Assembly: GCA_021162125.1 (NCBI GenBank)
Contig: JAGGZG010000002.1
Span: 1 to 8,111, forward strand
Origin: Anaerolineae bacterium
GTDB lineage: Bacteria; Chloroflexota; Anaerolineae; JACIWR01
Direction of reading: 5' to 3'
DNA length: 8,111 nucleotides
The translations under genes and the position numbers were made by a program. Position 1 is the stretch's first letter, and each line of letters begins with the position of its first letter. The notes under the pieces were generated by a model. That model saw nothing but the letters and a program-made list of their open reading frames with translations, was not told where the DNA came from and did not search any database. Shown here in pieces: positions 4,355 to 8,111 of the stretch.

Positions 4355-6139
4355 ATGGCAGAAGAACAAGCGAAAGTCGTAACCATACCAGAGTTTCTGA
4401 CCGTCCGACAATTGGCAGCTTTGATGGACGTCAGTCCCATAGATATAATCAAAGAGCTGATGAACGCCGGGTTGATGGTCAACATCAATCAACAGATTGA
4501 TTTTGATACGGCGGCCATCGTAGCTCAGGAAATGGGCTTCGAGGCTCAGCCAGAGACCGCCCCGCAGGTTGAAGAGGAGGCCGAGGTAACCACTCCGTTC
4601 AAACAGCGATTCATCACTGGTGAAGCACCGGAGGATTTGGTGCCCAGGCCCCCGGTAGTCACTATCCTGGGCCACGTGGATCATGGCAAAACCAAGCTGC
4701 TGGATGCCATCCGCCACACCAACGTGGCCGATAGTGAGGCGGGAGGGATCACCCAGCACATCGGCGCATACCAGATCACTCATCAGGGCAAGAAAATCAC
4801 GTTCCTGGATACACCGGGCCACGAGGCTTTCACCGCCATGCGCGCCCGGGGTGCTCAGGGCGCGGATATTGCCGTATTGGTGGTGGCCGCGGACGATGGG
4901 GTGATGCCCCAGACTATAGAAGCCATCGCCCACGCCCGCGCCGCGCGTGTGCCCATCATCGTCGCCCTCAACAAAATAGACAAGCCCAACGCTAACCCCG
5001 ATCTGGTGAAACAACAACTGGCCGACGCGGGCCTCACCGTGGACGAATGGGGCGGAGACGTCATCTGCGTGCCGGTGTCGGCCAAGTATAAGACTAACAT
5101 TGACGAGTTGTTGGAGAATATCCTGCTCGTCAGCGAGGTCGCTGAACTGCGTGCTAACCCCAACCGCCCAGCCATGGGCACCGTGGTCGAGGGCAGGTTA
5201 GATAAGAGCAAGGGCCCGATGGCCACCATCCTGGTGCAAAACGGCACGCTGCGGGTAGGCGACGCCGTGGTCATCGGCGAGATTTACGGTCGCGTGCGGG
5301 CCATGTTGAACGATAAGGGCAAACGTGTGCGGGAAGCCCCACCTTCGATGCCGGTGGTTATCTTCGGCCTCTCCGACGTGCCAACGGCCGGTGAGATTCT
5401 GGAAGTTGTGGAAAATGAGCGGACGGCACGCATGATCGCCAGCCGCCGCGCTGCCGAGCGACAGGAAGCCGCTACCCTCCCGGCGAAAACCTTCACTCTA
5501 GACGATCTGTACGAACAGCTCCAGTCTGGCCAGGTAAAAGAGCTGAACCTGATCATCAAGGCCGATGTGCAGGGCTCCATCGAGCCTATCGTCACCTCGT
5601 TGCAGAAGTTGGGTGACGAAAATCTTCAGGTCAACATCTTGCACCAGGCCACTGGTCACATCACCGAATCGGACATCATGCTTGCCGTCGCCTCGCGTGC
5701 CATCGTCATCGGCTTCAACGTCACCGTGGATCCGGCCGCCCGACGCATGGCCGAGAGGGAAGGCGTGGACGTTCGCGTTTACGACATCATCTACAGGCTC
5801 ATTGATGACGTGGACAAGGCGCTGAAGGGCCTGCTGGAGCCGGTATATCGGGATGTGGTTACCGGTCACGCCGAGGTGCGGGCTGTTTTCCGCGTTCCAC
5901 ACGCGGGCAAAGTGGCCGGTGTATACGTAACAGACGGAGAGATCGCCCGCAATTCCCTGGCCAGAGTCCGCCGTGGCGACGAGGTGATATACGATGGGCG
6001 GGTCACCTCGCTCAAGCGTTTCACCGAGGACGTGAAGGAGGTGAAAGCCGGCTTCGAGTGCGGGGTGGGCCTGGAAAATTTCAACGATTACCAAGAGGGA
6101 GACATCATCGAGGCATATCGAAAGGAGAGGGTCAGCTAG
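4355..6139 (+). CDS. infB: Translation initiation factor IF-2
   Basis: IF-2 is the GTPase that brings fMet-tRNA to the 30S subunit and promotes 50S joining. From ATG 4355 the product is 594 aa. It has an IF2_N-type domain (about residues 10–65, FLTVRQLAALMDVSPIDIIKEL), a short acidic linker and then the GTPase domain: G1 GHVDHGKT at 106–113, switch I GGITQHIGA at 130–138, G3 DTPGH at 152–156, G4 NKID at 206–209 and G5 SAK at 242–244. Beta-barrel domain II follows, then domain III (about 395–490, ADVQGSIEPI) and the C-terminal fMet-tRNA-binding domain, which ends within EGDIIEAYRKERVS. The protein lacks the long N-terminal extension of enterobacterial IF-2. An in-frame ATG at 4190 exists but lies inside the 81-bp palindrome and would add 55 residues of no family resemblance. 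GGGAGGGGG at 4335–4343 supports 4355, although the spacing is on the long side. A 12-codon ORF (4344–4382) overlaps the start out of frame. Confidence 0.97.
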   Translation: MAEEQAKVVTIPEFLTVRQLAALMDVSPIDIIKELMNAGLMVNINQQIDFDTAAIVAQEMGFEAQPETAPQVEEEAEVTTPFKQRFITGEAPEDLVPRPPVVTILGHVDHGKTKLLDAIRHTNVADSEAGGITQHIGAYQITHQGKKITFLDTPGHEAFTAMRARGAQGADIAVLVVAADDGVMPQTIEAIAHARAARVPIIVALNKIDKPNANPDLVKQQLADAGLTVDEWGGDVICVPVSAKYKTNIDELLENILLVSEVAELRANPNRPAMGTVVEGRLDKSKGPMATILVQNGTLRVGDAVVIGEIYGRVRAMLNDKGKRVREAPPSMPVVIFGLSDVPTAGEILEVVENERTARMIASRRAAERQEAATLPAKTFTLDDLYEQLQSGQVKELNLIIKADVQGSIEPIVTSLQKLGDENLQVNILHQATGHITESDIMLAVASRAIVIGFNVTVDPAARRMAEREGVDVRVYDIIYRLIDDVDKALKGLLEPVYRDVVTGHAEVRAVFRVPHAGKVAGVYVTDGEIARNSLARVRRGDEVIYDGRVTSLKRFTEDVKEVKAGFECGVGLENFNDYQEGDIIEAYRKERVS

Positions 6140-6154
6140 TACTGGCCGGGCATC

Positions 6155-6556
6155 ATGTCGAAACGCCGTCAGAAACGTGTAGGCGAGGCTATCCACCACG
6201 AACTTAGTGATTTGTTGCTGCGTCGCAGTCGTGACCCGCGCTTGCGCTCGGTTACGATTACCGACGTGCGCATTAGTTCCGATCTGCGTTACGCGCGCGT
6301 TTACGTGAGTGTGCGGGGCGACAGGGAGGAACAGCAACTCACATTGCGCGCTGTACAACACGCCACCGGCTACCTGCGCAGCGAGCTGGCGGGGCGTCTA
6401 TCCCTGCGCTTCGTGCCCGAACTCACTTTCTACCTGGATGAGTCCCTTGATCATTATGATCGCATTGAGTCTCTGCTGATGAAAATACACGGGGGATCGC
6501 TCCCGGAAGAACCTTCATCAGAATTAGAAGAGACACCTGATTCGCAACCCGATTGA
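6155..6556 (+). CDS. rbfA: 30S ribosome-binding factor RbfA
   Basis: RbfA is a small KH-type protein that binds the 30S subunit and helps mature the 5' end of 16S rRNA. The 133-aa product shows the family landmarks: the basic start KRRQKRVGEAIHHELSDLLL, RDPRL at about 26–30, VTITDVRISSDLRYARVYVSV at about 33–53, and LRFVPELTFYLDESLDHYDRIESLL near 84–108. An acidic tail of about 20 residues follows (EEPSSELEETPDSQPD), of the variable kind seen in many RbfA proteins. The gene starts 15 bp after the infB stop. No proper Shine-Dalgarno precedes the ATG (only CCGGGC), and the best purine tract, AAAGGAGAGG, is within the end of infB at 6121–6130. Translational coupling to infB is therefore likely. 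Confidence 0.95.
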   Translation: MSKRRQKRVGEAIHHELSDLLLRRSRDPRLRSVTITDVRISSDLRYARVYVSVRGDREEQQLTLRAVQHATGYLRSELAGRLSLRFVPELTFYLDESLDHYDRIESLLMKIHGGSLPEEPSSELEETPDSQPD

Positions 6557-6569
6557 CTTTTCGGGTGAG

Positions 6570-6673
6570 CCTTTCGTAATCGCCCCGCTCAGGCTGCAAC
6601 CTGAGCGGGGCGCAGTGAAGCCGAAGAATGCCTGCTCGCTTACTACGGAACGCATTGGTTGAATTACGAAAGG
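6570..6673. repeat. 104-nt foldable element between rbfA and nrnA
   Basis: CCTTTCGTAAT (6570–6580) pairs perfectly with ATTACGAAAGG (6663–6673), closing an 11-bp stem. Directly inside it is a 13-bp perfect hairpin, CGCCCCGCTCAGG (6581–6593) with CCTGAGCGGGGCG (6600–6612) and a CTGCAA loop. The remaining 50 nt can form a small third stem, AATGC/GCATT. The whole is a plausible three-way junction. No T-run follows the strong hairpin, so terminator function is doubtful. It starts 14 bp after the rbfA stop. It could be a structured RNA, an mRNA processing or stability element, or a small inverted-repeat mobile element. Confidence 0.7.
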
Positions 6674-6678
6674 GTCCC

Positions 6679-6698
6679 TGAGTGATCGTGAGTGATCG
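6679..6698. repeat. Perfect tandem 10-mer upstream of nrnA
   Basis: TGAGTGATCG occurs twice head to tail, about one helical turn apart, 70 bp before nrnA. It partly overlaps a possible hairpin (TCGAAAGAA at 6696–6704 with TTCTTCGA at 6726–6733, one bulge, with GCAA/TTGC nested inside). I see no convincing promoter in 6699–6767, so whether the repeat is an operator or chance cannot be told. Confidence 0.6.
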
Positions 6699-6767
6699 AA
6701 AGAAGCGCAACTTTTGCCTCAATGGTTCTTCGACGTTAATCGGGTGATGTAGGAAGGGGGAAAATTC

Positions 6768-7733
6768 ATGGACACGACCCCGGAAACGCTGATTGACGAG
6801 GCACAGCGTATTCTGCTTATTTGTCACGTGAACCCGGACGGCGACGCAGTGGGCTCCTTATTAGGACTTGGTTGGGCCTTGCGCAAATTGGGCAAGCAAT
6901 GCACTCTAGCCTGTAGTGACCCTGTGCCCCCGATCTATCACTATCTGCCGGGAAGTGAGATGGTGACCAACCAACCCCAGGGTACGTTTGATCTGATCAT
7001 TACCCTCGATTGCAGTGATCTGCGCCGCCTGGGAGAGGTCTATGATTCCCAGGACCTGGTTGGGGTGCCCATTATCAACATTGACCACCACGTGACCAAC
7101 GTGGAGTTCGGAACGGTCAACTGGGTTGATCCCACAGCAACGTCCACGGCGGAGATGGTCCTGGAACTGGTACAGCGATTGGGTGTTCCCCTGAACCAGA
7201 CGATCGCTACCTGTCTCCTGAACGGGATCGTTACAGACACGCGCGGTTTCCGCACTCCAAACACCACCCGCCGGGCCATGGAGGCGGCCATCACTCTGGT
7301 GGATGCGGGAGCACCTCTGGCCAAGATCACCAACCAGGTGTTCAACCGGCGTCCATTGGCCGACATCCGGCTGTGGGCAGAGGCATTGCGCACCGTCCGC
7401 CTGGAGGGGCCAATTATTTGGGCGGAGATCACCCCTGCTATGCGCCGGGAGTGTGGATTTACCGAGGAAGGTGACGCAGGGCTGGCTAGCTTTCTGATCA
7501 CGGCCAACGAGGCCGACATAGCCGTAGTTTTCAACCAGCAAGCCAATGGTAGGGTCGAGGTAGGGATGCGTTCTGTGCCCGGCGTGGACGTCTCTGCCGT
7601 AGCCCTCAGCTTCGGTGGCGGCGGGCACCCGCAGGCAGCGGGGTTCGGCATCAACGGCTCTCTCCCCACGGTGCGGGAGCAGGTGATCGCTGCCCTCAAG
7701 CAAGCATGGTTGGAACAGAATTCCTCGTCCTGA
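6768..7733 (+). CDS. nrnA: DHH-family nanoRNase/pAp phosphatase NrnA
   Basis: NrnA-type enzymes degrade 2–5-nt RNAs to mononucleotides and dephosphorylate 3'-phosphoadenosine 5'-phosphate, using Mn2+ in the cytosol. The 321-aa product has the full DHH/DHHA1 set. H-x-N-P-D-G-D is at 20–26 in CHVNPDGDAVGS. The second metal-ligand segment, LDCSDLRRLG, is at 80–89 with Asp81. The name-giving DHH is at 106–108 in NIDHHVTN, and GIVTDTRGF, with Asp157, is at 153–161. The DHHA1 glycine-rich substrate loop GGGGHPQAAG is at 283–292. No catalytic residue appears missing. The start is ATG 6768, with AGGAAGGGGG seven bases upstream. The gene normally follows rbfA in this cluster, as here, but a 211-bp structured gap separates them. 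The family also includes c-di-NMP-degrading relatives, so exact substrate preference is inferred. Confidence 0.92.
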   Translation: MDTTPETLIDEAQRILLICHVNPDGDAVGSLLGLGWALRKLGKQCTLACSDPVPPIYHYLPGSEMVTNQPQGTFDLIITLDCSDLRRLGEVYDSQDLVGVPIINIDHHVTNVEFGTVNWVDPTATSTAEMVLELVQRLGVPLNQTIATCLLNGIVTDTRGFRTPNTTRRAMEAAITLVDAGAPLAKITNQVFNRRPLADIRLWAEALRTVRLEGPIIWAEITPAMRRECGFTEEGDAGLASFLITANEADIAVVFNQQANGRVEVGMRSVPGVDVSAVALSFGGGGHPQAAGFGINGSLPTVREQVIAALKQAWLEQNSSS

Positions 7734-8111
7734 GCACCGGTCTCCGCAGGATTGGTTGGCGCACGGAAGCGGGCATCGCCCCTGCCCTCAGGCGGGGGCG
7801 TTTCTGCTGGGGATAGCGCAGCCAATCCCTGGGAAGCATGAGGGGCGACCCCACGTCCTTCCCCCTCCCCCGGGACTGGCGACCGAGGTCGCGCCCGCAG
7901 GGGGCCTGTCCTCCCCCCGTGGAACGGGGGGGCTAGTGCTCTTTCCCAAAAGTTCTTGGGGTAAAGGCACTGAGGGCAAAGGCAATGCGATCCCATCACC
8001 GCCCCGAGCTAAAGCTCAGGGCTGAACGGCTAAAGCCTGCTGGAAGCAGGCTAATGCTTCACCAAAATCGAGATTCAGGGCGCTTCAGCGTCCTTTGGCC
8101 TTTCAGCCTGG
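7734..8111. repeat. Hairpin-rich non-coding region after nrnA
   Basis: No ORF here has family resemblance or sensible composition. Besides the probable terminator, these foldbacks can be seen: GCGACC/GGTCGC at 7879–7892; CCCCCCGT/ACGGGGGG with a GGA loop at 7913–7931; an imperfect stem from GTGCTCTTTCCCAA to TTGGGGTAAAGGCAC around 7936–7970; GAGCT/AGCTC at 8006–8017; and AGCCTGCT/AGCAGGCT with a GGA loop at 8034–8052. CTAAAGC recurs at the last two. GGATTGG at 7749–7755 also matches CCAATCC around 7823. This looks like a cluster of small dispersed hairpin repeats. It runs to the window end and may continue. Confidence 0.6.
7777..7808 (+). terminator. Probable intrinsic terminator after nrnA
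   Basis: CGCCCCTGCC (7777–7786) pairs with GGCGGGGGCG (7791–7800) over 10 bp, with one T·G wobble and a CTCA loop, followed by TTTCTGCT. It lies 43 bp after the nrnA stop. The T-tract is short, so efficiency is uncertain. It suggests that the operon ends here rather than continuing into truB/ribF. Confidence 0.5.

Noticed and set aside
4344..4382. 12-codon ORF overlapping the infB start as a leader peptide
   Set aside because: The purine tract directly abuts its ATG with no spacing, and nothing in its codons suggests a regulatory peptide.
5498..6361. Long − strand open frame across infB and rbfA
   Set aside because: It is a shadow frame of two clear genes, without recognisable motifs.
6714..6741. 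nrnA promoter TTGCCT-16-TTAATC
   Set aside because: The −10 match is poor; I could not separate it from background.
7040..7999. 319-codon − strand open frame across nrnA and the downstream hairpin region
   Set aside because: It is antisense to the DHH core, has a proline/arginine-rich low-complexity translation, and crosses several hairpins.
7756..8025. 89-codon + strand open frame after nrnA
   Set aside because: It is Gly/Pro-rich because it translates GC-rich hairpins; no ribosome binding site or domain is visible.
7734..8111. CRISPR array
   Set aside because: The repeats are short diverged palindromes without equal-length spacers or a constant direct repeat.

Overview
The window carries a bacterial transcription/translation operon, nusA–ylxR–infB–rbfA–nrnA, on the + strand. 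Upstream and divergent from it is a two-gene unit on the − strand, a CPBP-family membrane protein followed by a deoxynucleoside kinase. The DNA is GC-rich, starts include GTG, Shine-Dalgarno sites are clear, and both promoters facing the 1.4–1.8 kb gap are of sigma-70 type. The compact IF-2 (594 aa from its likely start), the nusA/infB gene order and the many GC-rich hairpin repeats between genes fit an uncultured Chloroflexota (Anaerolineae-like) bacterium. That placement is an inference from style and would need a protein phylogeny.

Layout. Positions 1–147 are non-coding and hold one copy of a 57-bp dispersed repeat. Positions 148–1424 (− strand) encode the kinase and, upstream of it in transcription order, the CPBP protein. 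Positions 1425–1805 are a divergent control region with two near-consensus promoters firing away from each other, a 32-bp palindrome in the − strand leader, and a terminator-like hairpin in the long nusA leader. Positions 1806–3868 are nusA and ylxR, overlapping by one base. Positions 3869–4354 are a 486-bp gap inside the operon. It is filled by an imperfect inverted-repeat element of about 200 bp, containing the second copy of the 57-bp repeat, then an 81-bp palindrome that overlaps a candidate promoter for infB. Positions 4355–6556 are infB and rbfA. Positions 6557–6767 hold a 104-nt element that can fold as a closed multi-hairpin structure, plus a tandem 10-mer. nrnA occupies 6768–7733. From 7734 to the end there is no convincing gene, only a probable terminator and a series of GC-rich hairpins.

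How the genes work together. NusA modulates RNA polymerase pausing, termination and antitermination. YlxR (RnpM) is an RNA-binding protein linked to RNase P. IF-2 places initiator tRNA on the ribosome, RbfA matures the 30S subunit, and NrnA removes nanoRNAs and pAp. This is the conserved bacterial cluster for coupling transcription, ribosome assembly and initiation. The usual neighbours rimP (before nusA), ylxQ (between ylxR and infB) and truB/ribF (after nrnA) are absent from the window. Non-coding structured DNA sits at each of these three places.

No new protein system is visible. The protein-coding content is ordinary; the points worth a second look are the structured intergenic elements, the lysine/arginine-free acidic tail of NusA, and an altered active-site motif in the CPBP protein.
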